48,805 nt of DNA from Cohnella thermotolerans DSM 17683 (lineage in GTDB: Bacteria; Bacillota; Bacilli; Paenibacillales; Paenibacillaceae), in NCBI RefSeq assembly GCF_000429825.1, contig NZ_KE386964.1:1-48805 (forward strand), read 5' to 3'. Below the pieces are notes generated by a model, which did not search any database, had not been told where the DNA came from, and worked only from the letters and a program-made list of their open reading frames with translations. A program made the position numbers and the translations under genes. Shown here one piece after another: positions 15,670-24,088 of the stretch (the stretch's first letter is position 1; each line of letters begins with the position of its first letter).

Positions 15670-16917
15670 TCAATCGTTCTTTGCAGCACAAAGCGCTTGC
15701 GTCATCAAGTACGACAAGACCGCCTCGGCGCCGCAGTTCATGTTCGGGCCGTTCGCCTGCAGGCCGTCGCAGCAGCAGCCATCTCTCGGGTCGACCATCG
15801 GGACGCGCAAGTCGTTGTCCCCGTAAAACCACGAGAGACAACGGTCCCGCGACCGCCGCAGCGAGGCGACATGCTCGTCGATGTCCACGAGCTGCGCTTC
15901 GCCGACCCGCGTATCGTCGTCCCGCTCGGCGGTCAGCGTGCCGGTCCTGGAATGGCTCCAGCCGTCGGACGAAGCCGAAGCGGATACCAGCAGGGACACG
16001 CCGTCGCTTCGCGCCGACTCCAATGCGATCGCGGCTTCCTCCAGGGCGAGCGCCAGCTTGAACATCTCGAGCGGCTGTTGGTCCCAGAGGCTGACGGAAT
16101 CCCGCGTGCACCAGCCCTCGTTGCCGATCGGCCGGAATCCGCCGTTCTCGGCGGTCATCGCCGTCTGCAGCGAGGACAGGCTGTCCAAGCCGATCTCGAG
16201 CGTCTCCGCGCGCCTCGTCACCCGGAAAGCCCGCAGCATCGCCCACGGCAGCACGCCGTTGCCGTACGTCATGGCCGGCTCGAACCATCGCCAGCCGTTA
16301 TGGGAGAAGCGGCGGAACGCACCGGCAAGCAGCCGTTCCAGCCGGTCCAAATGATGCTTCAGCTCCGCGCCCCAGCCGTCCGGCAGGGCGACTAAGCCTT
16401 TGTTCGCCGCCTCCAGCAGATGGGCGCACGCGGCCATTGCGAACGCCTGACCGCGCAGCGAATCGATCTCGCCGATCGTCCGCATCGACTTCTGGAACAG
16501 CACGAACGCCGTTTCGCGCTGCCCGGCGCCCAGCCGGATCCAGGCGTCGGCGCAGCTCCAGACGGCGCGACCTTGGCAATCGTGCGAGACGTCCTCCGGC
16601 TCCGGCGTCCGGTCGTATGCCACGTTGTTGTGGAACCAGCCGTTGTCCTTCTGGGTCCACAACAAAAAGGCCAAGTAGACGTCCGCAAGCGACTTCAGCG
16701 CCTCCCGGTCCGCTTCCCCGACGCGATCGGCATGCCGGGGATCGAGCCATTCGGTCACCGTCCACAACGCGCGGGCGTTGTCGTCCGTCGTGTAGCCTTC
16801 CTGACGTCTCGGGATGCGGCCGAGCGCGTGCTCCAGCAGGCCCGTATCGTCCGTCATTCTGCGCAGATGGACGAAGGAAGGCGCGTCGCCGCGCCACCGC
16901 CCTTGCTCAGACGACAT
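15670..16917 (-). CDS. Putative alpha/alpha-barrel carbohydrate-active protein of GT4 operons (function unknown)
   Basis: The product is about 415 residues from an ATG at 16917 that overlaps the end of the glycosyltransferase gene by 11 bases. A longer frame upstream lies inside that gene and was rejected. It opens with FVHLRRMTDDTGLLEHA and then RQEGYTTDDNARALW, a pattern I recall from uncharacterised proteins next to or fused with GT4 glycosyltransferases. The body is Trp- and Ala-rich and helical, with recurring segments (WSCADAWIRLG, QAFAMAACAHLLEA, NGWRWFEPAMTYGNGVLPWAML, GFRPIGNEGWC). These suggest an (alpha/alpha)6 toroid like some glycosidases. No catalytic residues can be assigned. 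It ends 8 bp from the shared terminator. Role in making or trimming a cell-surface or soluble glycan is inferred from the operon only. Confidence 0.7.
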   Translation of the reverse strand: MSSEQGRWRGDAPSFVHLRRMTDDTGLLEHALGRIPRRQEGYTTDDNARALWTVTEWLDPRHADRVGEADREALKSLADVYLAFLLWTQKDNGWFHNNVAYDRTPEPEDVSHDCQGRAVWSCADAWIRLGAGQRETAFVLFQKSMRTIGEIDSLRGQAFAMAACAHLLEAANKGLVALPDGWGAELKHHLDRLERLLAGAFRRFSHNGWRWFEPAMTYGNGVLPWAMLRAFRVTRRAETLEIGLDSLSSLQTAMTAENGGFRPIGNEGWCTRDSVSLWDQQPLEMFKLALALEEAAIALESARSDGVSLLVSASASSDGWSHSRTGTLTAERDDDTRVGEAQLVDIDEHVASLRRSRDRCLSWFYGDNDLRVPMVDPRDGCCCDGLQANGPNMNCGAEAVLSYLMTQALCAAKND

Positions 16918-18088
16918 CCGCCATGCTCCATTCTTTGTTTGCGGCCACCCGCTCCAACAGCCCCAAATACTGCGCACCTACTTGAGGCCATTGCATGCTG
17001 CGTCCGATTTCCGCCATCCATCTTTCGCAGTTGAGCAGGAGCTCCGGGAACGTAAACAGCTCGATGATCTTCGAGCTCCAGACTTCCGTGTCTCCGTAAG
17101 GCAGCAACAACTCGTCGCGTCCTTGAACCAAATCTTTCGCGTAACTGTACGGCGTGCTCAAGATCGGGCGGCCCAGTCCTGCGGCGTAGGCCAGCGTGCC
17201 GCTCGTAATCTGCTGCATGCCCGGGTAGGGGGTGACGTACAGATCGCACGCCGAGATGAGGGAGACGAGCTCATCCTCGGGCACGTAGCGGTTGATCATC
17301 CGAACGTGGTGCTGCAGCCCCAGCTCCGCGATCAGCGCCTTCAATTCCTCGCGGTACGCTTCCCCTTCGTGCTTCTTCACCTCCGGGTGCGTCTGCCCGG
17401 CGATAATGTAGAGCAGGTCCGGAACGGCGTTTACCGCTTTGGCGAGCGCCCGGAGCAGCGATTCGATCCCTTTGGACCGGCTCAGCAGCCCGAACTGGAA
17501 CAGCACCTTCCGGTGCTCCCAGCCGTATTGCTTGCGCGTCAGCGTGCGCTCCCGGCGGTTCGGCACCGGCGCTCCGTGCGGGATGAACGCGATTTTCTCC
17601 AGCGGAATGCGGAAGTGGTCGTGCAGATAGCCGACGGCCTTGCGGTTCATGACATGGATCCGGTCGCTTCGTTCGGCGATGGCGGCCTGAACGGAGGCGT
17701 ACGGCTCCGGCGGCGTCTCGAACACCGTGTGGAACGTCGTGACGACCGGTTTCTTCAGACGATCCAGCAGCTCCAGCACGTGGCTCCCGGCCTCTCCGCC
17801 AAAAATGCCGAATTCGTGCTGAAGCGACACGACGCTGACGGAGCTGCGGTTCAAGATGTCCGCCATTTCCCGATAATCTTCGATCTCCTGTTTAAGAATG
17901 GGATAATGCCAGGATTCCCGGTATTGATTCAATTCGTCCGGATTGCACATGGCGACGACAGGATCCGCCACGGCCGTTCCTCTGGACGACGAGACCGCCT
18001 CCCGCAAATGATGCGTGAATGTGGCCAGCCCGCATTTTTTCGGCACGTAAGTGCTCACATAAGCAATTTGAAACGGGGATGAATTCAT
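16907..18088 (-). CDS. GT4-family glycosyltransferase
   Basis: The 393-residue GT-B enzyme has the N-terminal acceptor domain opening IAYVSTYVPKKCGLATFTHH. The C-terminal donor domain contains VLFQFGLLSRSKGIESLLRA, IIAGQTHPEV and the EX7E-type region near DLYVTPYPGMQQITSGTLAYA. The start at 18088 is fixed by GGAGGTG upstream and by the ATGA overlap with the stop of the nucleotidyltransferase gene, which implies translational coupling. Family 4 enzymes transfer sugars from nucleotide donors with retention. The adjacent nucleotidyltransferase resembles mannose-1-phosphate guanylyltransferases, so a GDP-sugar donor is plausible (inference). It overlaps the downstream barrel-protein gene, making a compact three-gene unit. 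Confidence 0.88.
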   Translation of the reverse strand: MNSSPFQIAYVSTYVPKKCGLATFTHHLREAVSSSRGTAVADPVVAMCNPDELNQYRESWHYPILKQEIEDYREMADILNRSSVSVVSLQHEFGIFGGEAGSHVLELLDRLKKPVVTTFHTVFETPPEPYASVQAAIAERSDRIHVMNRKAVGYLHDHFRIPLEKIAFIPHGAPVPNRRERTLTRKQYGWEHRKVLFQFGLLSRSKGIESLLRALAKAVNAVPDLLYIIAGQTHPEVKKHEGEAYREELKALIAELGLQHHVRMINRYVPEDELVSLISACDLYVTPYPGMQQITSGTLAYAAGLGRPILSTPYSYAKDLVQGRDELLLPYGDTEVWSSKIIELFTFPELLLNCERWMAEIGRSMQWPQVGAQYLGLLERVAANKEWSMADVV

Positions 18089-19128
18089 GGGCGTTGCACC
18101 TCCAAGGCGCGGTTGCAAACCGCTTCGTGTAAAATGTGGGGGCCTGCGTGCGTGCCGGAGCCGAAAATGCACTTGTTCAGCTGCGCTCCGGACCGGATTT
18201 TGCAGCGATCCCAGAGAATGGTGTTCGCCATTCGGACGCCGCCCCCGATCCGGCAGCCGTTGCCGACGACGGAATAAGGGCCGATGATGCTGCGGTCGCC
18301 GATGGTGACGTTGTTGCCGATCATGACGGGGGGGACGAGCAGCACGCCTTGCCCGATCTTCGCGTTGTCGCCGAGCCAAATGCCCTTGTCGTCCAGCTCT
18401 TTGCCGTCAATCGGCAAAGGAAAACGCCGGTCCAGCACATCCCAATGAAGCTGGCGGTAACGCTCGGTGGTGCCCATATCCATCCAGTAGCCGTTCATCC
18501 GGTGGCCATAGACGCCGCTGCCGTTGCGAATTAGGAGAGGAAATGTCTCTTTTTCAATGGATACGGCTCTGCCGCTTGGAATATAACCGAGAACCGCGCG
18601 ATCCATGATGTAAATTCCCGCGTTCACCCAATTTGAAGGGGCTTCGCCCGCCTTCGGCTTCTCGACGAAGGAGCGGATTCGATCCGCTTCGCCCATTTCC
18701 ACCACGCCGTAGGAGCTCGGATCCTCCACCTTGGTCAGGCAGATGGTCACCATGCCGTCGTGGTCGTCATGGAACCGGATGGCGGATTTCAGATCGATAT
18801 GATGAATGATGTCGGCGTTGACGACGATAAACCGGTCCCCGAGCAGCGGCTCCGCGTTTTTGATCGCGCCCGCCGTTCCGAGCAAATCCTTCTCGACGGC
18901 GTAGTCGATCGAGACGCCGAGCTTGGAGCCGTCGCCAAAGTATGACTCTATAATCTGACGATAATGTTTGACCGCGATGACGAAGCTATCGATGCCCTGT
19001 TGCTTGTAATGGAGAATCAGGTGTTCCAGCCACGGGCGGTTGCCGACCAGCGCCATCGGCTTCGGCATATTCTCGGTCAAGGGCCGCAGTCTGGTTCCCA
19101 ATCCTCCGGCCAGGAGCAATGCTTTCAT
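18085..19128 (-). CDS. Sugar-phosphate nucleotidyltransferase with left-handed beta-helix tail
   Basis: The 347-residue protein has the NTP_transferase domain (1-235). Signature LLAGGLGTRLRPLTE begins at residue 4, the lysine is in NMPKPMALVGN, NADI is the metal-binding Asp, and EKP and NAGIYI lie in the sugar pocket. A C-terminal hexapeptide-repeat helix follows (about 250-335; IGNNVTIGDRSIIGPYSVVG). This architecture fits mannose-1-phosphate guanylyltransferase-like or glucose-1-phosphate nucleotidyltransferases, and the exact sugar and base cannot be read off. GGAGG precedes the ATG. It is the first gene of the operon and its stop codon overlaps the GT4 start (ATGA). It would supply the activated sugar for the neighbouring transferase. 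Confidence 0.9.
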   Translation of the reverse strand: MKALLLAGGLGTRLRPLTENMPKPMALVGNRPWLEHLILHYKQQGIDSFVIAVKHYRQIIESYFGDGSKLGVSIDYAVEKDLLGTAGAIKNAEPLLGDRFIVVNADIIHHIDLKSAIRFHDDHDGMVTICLTKVEDPSSYGVVEMGEADRIRSFVEKPKAGEAPSNWVNAGIYIMDRAVLGYIPSGRAVSIEKETFPLLIRNGSGVYGHRMNGYWMDMGTTERYRQLHWDVLDRRFPLPIDGKELDDKGIWLGDNAKIGQGVLLVPPVMIGNNVTIGDRSIIGPYSVVGNGCRIGGGVRMANTILWDRCKIRSGAQLNKCIFGSGTHAGPHILHEAVCNRALEVQRP

Positions 19129-19711
19129 GCAGATCAGCCTCCGTTATGTTGATTGTCACCCTCAGTCGGGCACCTGATTTTCTATTAACGCAACCGGCCA
19201 AAAAAGAAACACACCTCCTCGTGCCGGATGACGCTCTTTTTGTGCGAACCCGGCTTTTCCGGGTCTGACGGCCGCATGCGTAAAGAAACGCCTCCCCGTT
19301 CGCTTGCGCGATGGGAAGGCGTCGTCGGTTTGGTATTGTGATTGGTTCGGCTCGTGATGGATGGTCTGGTGCGTCCCTTGCTGCGTGCTCCCTGCGAACG
19401 GACGGCGGCGATCAGGAACCGGGGTGCCTGCGTTACCGCCTACTTTACTGGAAAAATGGAAAAAACACAAGAGTTCTAAACGCTGGGAGCGAGGGACAAC
19501 AACCGATCGGGAAGCGGCCCCTCGCGGCAGGTCGAGAAAACCGAATTCCGCGCAACCAGGTCCGATTCGATCCTTGGCTTGTTTCGCTGCGCCCGAATCC
19601 GGAGATAAGCTCGTCATTGTCGTCAATCCGGGCGGCGGTTCGGCGAAGCCTGTCTTCGCCGTCCGAAGACCGCAGGCCGGTGGGAACGGGAGCCCGGGGC
19701 GCTTAGAGCTT

Positions 19712-19736
19712 GTTTCATTTTCCGAGGGACGGGTAA
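19712..19736 (+). promoter_or_regulatory. SigB-type promoter of the rsbY-rsbK-rsbM operon
   Basis: GTTTCA (19712-19717), a 13-bp spacer and GGGTAA (19731-19736) match the Gram-positive SigB consensus (GTTTAA-N12-15-GGGTAT) at ten of twelve positions. Both hexamers are identical to those of the promoter before rsbV in this window. Confidence 0.65.
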
Positions 19737-19876
19737 GTAAAGGGCGTGAACGAGACGAGCTTCGAGGATAAATGGAGGCCATGGGAATCGACCGGGAGCA
19801 AGCGAAGCGCTAGGAAGCGGAACGCGATCGCGGCAAGGTTCTCGTACCGGCCGGACAATAAGGCCTGAACGCGGGA

Positions 19877-19933
19877 GGCAAACGGGAATAAGGAATGAGC
19901 GCTTGGGCCGCCCATTCCTTATTCCCGTTTGCC
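19877..19933 (+). repeat. 21-bp perfect inverted repeat in the rsbY leader
   Basis: The arms at 19877-19897 and 19913-19933 are perfect complements over 21 bp with a 15-nt loop that can itself fold (GCG/CGC). The second arm contains ATTCCTTATTC, and GATTCCTTATTCGC also occurs in the repeat array near 43490. There is no T-run after it, so it is not a standard terminator. It may be a dispersed palindromic repeat or an mRNA structure. Confidence 0.7.
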
Positions 19934-20000
19934 GCTTGCGCTTTACAGCTGGCGGAAGCTCCTATAGGCTGAAAGACAAGGGACGGAGGAGACGTTGTTT

Positions 20001-21164
20001 ATGAATATATTGATCGTTGACGACAATCCGATGAACGTGATGGTCGTGCAGGAGATGCTGAAGCGCTCCGGGTACGAGGAGGTCAGCGCGGCGAATTCCG
20101 CCGAAGAGATGTTTCGGCTGCTCCGCGCGGAGCTGGAATCGTCCGGCGACTCGCACCGAATGCCGACCGATCTGATCCTGCTCGATCTGATGATGCCGAA
20201 CATGGACGGCATCCAAGCGTGCCGGTTGCTGCAGCAGGACGAGAAGCTGCGCGACATTCCCGTCATTATGGTGACGGCGATCGGCGATTCGCGCAAGCTG
20301 GCGGAAGCGCTTGACGCCGGCGCGACCGATTATGTGACGAAGCCGATCAACAAGATCGAGCTGCTGGCACGGATCCGGTCGGCGCTCCGGTTGAAGCGGG
20401 AGATGGATTGGCACAAGGAAAGGGACTTGCGGATGCGGGAGGAGCTGGACCTGGCCCGGCAAGTGCAGGCGGCTGTACTCCCTCAGACGCTGGACGAGGA
20501 GCTGTACGGACTGCAGGCTTTTTTCCGCGCTTCGGAACAGTTGGCCGGCGATTTGTACGCCTGGCACGCGTTCGACCGCAGCCGAATTACCGTCGCCGTC
20601 ATGGACGCCATGGGGCACGGTATTTCCTCGTCGCTCATCAGCATGTTCTCCGCATCCGTACTCAAGGAGGCGATGCGGATGCATTTGACGCCCAAGCGTA
20701 TCGTGCAGGAGCTGAACCGGCGCCTGTGCCAGCTTCATTACGAGAACGCGCTCGTCCATTATTATTGCACCGGCATTTGCGCGACCGTCGACCTGGAGCG
20801 GGGCGTGTTGGAATACGTCAACGCCGGGCATCCTCCCGGGCTTGTCGTCCGCGCAGGGGGCGGCCCCACGGAGACGATGGCCGCGACGGGCGCGCCGATC
20901 GGCTTGTTCGAGTCGCTTGACGTCCGGACGGAGACGATAGCCGTCCACCCCGGCGATGCCGTCTATTTTTATACCGATGGCTTGCTCGACTTGTTCCCCG
21001 GCGACGTGGAGGCGAAAAAGGCGGAGCTGATCCGCCGGATCGAGCTTGGCGGCGCAGATGACGAGACGTTGCGGCAGCTGCTTCTGCAGCCCTCGCTGGA
21101 TAGGCGGTCCGATGACCGTTGCATCGTTCGGATGGTGGCCAAGGCCAAGGAGGCGAAGGCATGA
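20001..21164 (+). CDS. rsbY: Response regulator with PP2C phosphatase output (RsbY-like)
   Basis: The 387-residue protein has an N-terminal receiver domain (1-130) with acidic pocket DD at 7-8, phospho-acceptor Asp62 in LILLDLMMPNMDG, and Lys in TDYVTKPINK. A SpoIIE/PP2C phosphatase domain follows (about 150-385; LARQVQAAVLPQ, then VAVMDAMGHGISSSLIS, NAGHPPGLVV and FYTDGLLD). In B. cereus RsbY, receiver phosphorylation switches on the phosphatase, which dephosphorylates RsbV and frees SigB. The same arrangement here, with a hybrid kinase next and rsbV-rsbW-sigB nearby, supports that role. I chose the ATG at 20001, nine bases after GGAGGAG, instead of a TTG six bases upstream. The stop overlaps the kinase start (ATGA). 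Confidence 0.88.
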   Translation: MNILIVDDNPMNVMVVQEMLKRSGYEEVSAANSAEEMFRLLRAELESSGDSHRMPTDLILLDLMMPNMDGIQACRLLQQDEKLRDIPVIMVTAIGDSRKLAEALDAGATDYVTKPINKIELLARIRSALRLKREMDWHKERDLRMREELDLARQVQAAVLPQTLDEELYGLQAFFRASEQLAGDLYAWHAFDRSRITVAVMDAMGHGISSSLISMFSASVLKEAMRMHLTPKRIVQELNRRLCQLHYENALVHYYCTGICATVDLERGVLEYVNAGHPPGLVVRAGGGPTETMAATGAPIGLFESLDVRTETIAVHPGDAVYFYTDGLLDLFPGDVEAKKAELIRRIELGGADDETLRQLLLQPSLDRRSDDRCIVRMVAKAKEAKA

Positions 21165-24088
21165 AGATCAAGACGAAGCTTCTTCTCGGCTTCGCCGTGC
21201 TCCTCGCGCTGCTGGTCGGGATTACGGCGTTCGGCTACGACCGTTTAAGCCGGATGAACGATCGGCTCGGCCATTTTTACGATCACCGGTTTGTGAAGGT
21301 TCGGGATGTGATCGACCTCAGAGCCACCGTCGACACGTCCGGCCGTTCCGTGAACGACGTGCTGGTCGGCGCGCTGGAGAGCGATACGCTCAGCGTGGCC
21401 GAGCTGAAACGCCAGCTGAGTACGTTCCGGACACAGCTCGAGAAGCTGTCCGGGAGGTCGAACGATCCGGAGGAGCAGCAGCTGGTCGATCAGGTGAACC
21501 GGGACGGCGAACGGTACGGCGATTTTCTGGAGCGGTTCGTCGTTCTGGTCGAGCAGGGGAACCGGGACGGGGCTTTCGAGCTGTACAAAAGCTTGGGGCG
21601 TTCCCGCCAGGACAATGTGACCGGCTCGCTCCGTTCGCTCGTCACGTACGAGCAGAAGACGATGGAGCAGGAGATGGAGCAGACGCGCTCGATGTACAGC
21701 CAGTCCGTCCGCTGGGTCGCCGTGCTGACGGTCATCGGGCTGTTGATCGGCCTCGGCGTCATTCAATGGGTGATCCCGAGCATTACGCGAGGCTTGAATC
21801 TGCTCACGCTCATGGCGAACAAATTCGTCCAAGGGAGGCTGCGGGGATTTCGGCGGCTGGAAATCCGTTCGACCGACGAGCTGGGGGAACTGGCGCAAGT
21901 GTTCAAGCAAATCGCCCTCGACCTCCAGAGCAAAAACGAGCGCGAAGCGCTGTACAACCTGGTGAAGGAACAGCAATCGTGGACCGACGCCATGATGGCC
22001 CGGACGACGGAGCTGCTGCGGGACTACAACGACCTAAACGGCGTGGCGCAAGCCTTCATCGACGAATTCGCCCCCGTTCTCGGAGCGGCTTACGGGGCCG
22101 TTTATTTGCTCGACGACAGTCCGTCCGCGCCGAATCTTCTTACCCGGTACGGCGTGTATGCCAGCTCCGGTTCGGACGCGCCCGCCGCTTTCGGCATCGG
22201 CGAAGGCTTGATCGGCCAATGCGCGCTGCGGGGCGAGCCGATGACCATCGATTCGCTCCCGCCCGGCTATGTGAAGATCCGTTCCGGTCTCGGGGAGCAA
22301 GAGCCGTCGCAGCTCGTGCTTCAGCCGATCAAGGCCGACGGCCGGACGATCGGGGTCGTGGAGCTCGCCTATTTCCAGCCGATCGGGGAATTGCAGCGGG
22401 GGTTGCTGGAGCGCCTTGGCGAGAAGTTCGCCTACATCGCGATGAATATCCAGTCCCGCTGCCGGGTCGAGGAGCTGCTGCGCGAATCCCAGGCGATGAC
22501 GGAAGAGCTCCAGGCGCAGTCCGAGGAACTGATCTCCCGGCAGGAGGAGCTGCGGGAGACGAACGAGAAGCTGGAGCTTCACGCCGGGCGTCTGAAACGC
22601 TCCGAAGAGCGGCTGCAGCGCCAGCAGGAAGAGTTGGAGCACACGAACCAGGAGCTGACGGTCAAAACGATGGCGCTGGAGGAGCAGAACCGGCAGGCGG
22701 AGAGGCAAAACCGCGAGATCGCCCAGGCGAACGCCGCGCTGGAGCGCCAGGCGATGCAGCTTACGCTGGCGTCCCAGTACAAGTCGGAATTTCTCGCCAA
22801 TATGTCCCACGAGCTGCGCACGCCGCTGAACAGTCTGATCATCCTGTCGCAAATTCTCGCGGACAACCACGAGGGCAATCTGACCGACAAGCAGCTCGAT
22901 TACATCCAGACGATCTATTCGTCCGGCAACGATCTGCTGAAGATGATCGACGAGATTTTGGACCTGGCCAAGGTCGACGCGGGGAAAATGGAAATTACGC
23001 CGGAGCAGACTCTCATCGAGGATATTACGGTGGATCTGGAGCATATGTACCGTTCGATCGCCGAAGAGAAGGGAGTCGCGTTCTCGATCGCGGCGGAAGA
23101 GGATGCCCCTCCCGTTATGTTCACGGACGGCTACCGGCTCAAGCAAATTTTGCGCAATTTGCTCTCCAACGCGGTCAAGTTCACTTCGGAGGGCTTCATC
23201 GCGCTGCGCATCCGGCGGTACGAAGGCGAGATTCCGGACGGCGCGCCCGCAGCGGGCGGGTCGTACGTCGCCTTTGAGGTCGAAGATACGGGAATCGGCA
23301 TCCCCGAAGACAAGAAGGAAGTCATTTTCGAAGCGTTCCGCCAGGCCGACGGCACGACGAGCCGCAAGTTCGGCGGCACCGGCCTCGGGCTGACGATCAG
23401 CCGGGAGCTCGCCCAGCTGCTGGGCGGGTGGATTACGCTAAGCAGCGAACCGGGCAAAGGGAGCCGCTTCACGCTGGTGCTGCCCGAAAATTGCCCGCTG
23501 CCCGGAGAAGAGGCGGACAAGTTCCCGGAAGTGCCGCAGACGATCGGCTACAGGGAGGAAGAAGCGGCGCCGCATGAGATGGCGCCGGCGTACGCCCCCG
23601 CCGTTCCCGGCATGTTCGGAGGCGAGGACGAAGCGGACGCGATGGCCGAGGCGCCGGAAGAGAAAGCCGGAGAGGGGCGGCGTGGCGCGCGTCCGGGCGC
23701 CGGGGAGGCGGCATGGGCCGGGAAGACGGTGCTGCTCGTCGACGACGACGTTCGCAACGTCTTTTCGCTCAGCAGTTTATTGAACCGGCACCGCATCCGG
23801 GTCTATACCGCCGAGAACGGCAAGGAAGCGATCGAGCTGCTCGAATCCGGCATCGATGTCGACCTCGTCCTGATGGACATTATGATGCCGGAGATGGACG
23901 GCTATGAGGCGATGTCGCGCATTCGCGGCGATTCGCGATGGAGCGAGCTGCCGATCATCGCCCTTACGGCCAAGGCGATGAAGGACGACCGCGCCAAATG
24001 TCTGGAAGCGGGCGCCTCCGATTATTTGGCCAAGCCCGTCATCATCGACCAATTGCTATCCTTATTGAAAGTGTGGCTGTCACGATGA
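21161..24088 (+). CDS. rsbK: Hybrid sensor histidine kinase (RsbK-like)
   Basis: The product is 975 residues from the ATG at 21161, overlapping rsbY by four bases. Domains: TM1 (about 7-25), an extracytoplasmic helical sensor (about 30-185, CHASE3/4HB-like), TM2 (about 190-210), HAMP (about 210-265), GAF (about 287-433), a long Glu/Gln-rich coiled coil (about 438-545), and HisKA with His550 in NMSHELRTPLN. HATPase_c follows, with DTGIGIPEDKK and GGTGLGLTISREL. A receiver domain completes it, with Asp906 in LVLMDIMMPEMDG. This matches the B. cereus RsbK layout, in which a methyltransferase (RsbM) modifies glutamates after the GAF domain. Here Glu-rich ESQAMTEELQAQSEEL lies at 442-457. The likely phosphotransfer partner is the upstream RsbY-like protein. 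The stop overlaps rsbM. Confidence 0.88.
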   Translation: MKIKTKLLLGFAVLLALLVGITAFGYDRLSRMNDRLGHFYDHRFVKVRDVIDLRATVDTSGRSVNDVLVGALESDTLSVAELKRQLSTFRTQLEKLSGRSNDPEEQQLVDQVNRDGERYGDFLERFVVLVEQGNRDGAFELYKSLGRSRQDNVTGSLRSLVTYEQKTMEQEMEQTRSMYSQSVRWVAVLTVIGLLIGLGVIQWVIPSITRGLNLLTLMANKFVQGRLRGFRRLEIRSTDELGELAQVFKQIALDLQSKNEREALYNLVKEQQSWTDAMMARTTELLRDYNDLNGVAQAFIDEFAPVLGAAYGAVYLLDDSPSAPNLLTRYGVYASSGSDAPAAFGIGEGLIGQCALRGEPMTIDSLPPGYVKIRSGLGEQEPSQLVLQPIKADGRTIGVVELAYFQPIGELQRGLLERLGEKFAYIAMNIQSRCRVEELLRESQAMTEELQAQSEELISRQEELRETNEKLELHAGRLKRSEERLQRQQEELEHTNQELTVKTMALEEQNRQAERQNREIAQANAALERQAMQLTLASQYKSEFLANMSHELRTPLNSLIILSQILADNHEGNLTDKQLDYIQTIYSSGNDLLKMIDEILDLAKVDAGKMEITPEQTLIEDITVDLEHMYRSIAEEKGVAFSIAAEEDAPPVMFTDGYRLKQILRNLLSNAVKFTSEGFIALRIRRYEGEIPDGAPAAGGSYVAFEVEDTGIGIPEDKKEVIFEAFRQADGTTSRKFGGTGLGLTISRELAQLLGGWITLSSEPGKGSRFTLVLPENCPLPGEEADKFPEVPQTIGYREEEAAPHEMAPAYAPAVPGMFGGEDEADAMAEAPEEKAGEGRRGARPGAGEAAWAGKTVLLVDDDVRNVFSLSSLLNRHRIRVYTAENGKEAIELLESGIDVDLVLMDIMMPEMDGYEAMSRIRGDSRWSELPIIALTAKAMKDDRAKCLEAGASDYLAKPVIIDQLLSLLKVWLSR

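Larger units (their letters stand above)
19129..20000. other. Long non-coding gap between divergent operons
   Basis: No convincing gene was found in these 872 bases. Open frames here have no family pattern and no good ribosome site. The gap does contain hairpins at 19248-19264 (ACCCGG/CCGGGT) and 19288-19322 (ACGCCT/AGGCGT with extra pairs), a SigB-type promoter (19712-19736) and a 21-bp perfect hairpin (19877-19933). The first two hairpins would lie in the leader of the minus-strand carbohydrate operon. I could not match them to a known riboswitch. Confidence 0.6.

Noticed and set aside
19248..19322. Hairpins upstream of the nucleotidyltransferase as a riboswitch
   Set aside because: No match to cyclic-di-GMP, ydaO, preQ1 or other classes that I can recognise, and no terminator-antiterminator pair.
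19162..19782. 206-codon minus-strand open frame in the long gap upstream of rsbY
   Set aside because: No family pattern, no convincing ribosome site, Pro/Arg/Ser-rich composition, and it crosses hairpins and the SigB-type promoter.
19772..19813. 13-residue leader-peptide-like frame after the first SigB-type promoter
   Set aside because: GAGG is near its ATG, but such tiny frames are expected by chance and nothing shows a regulatory link.
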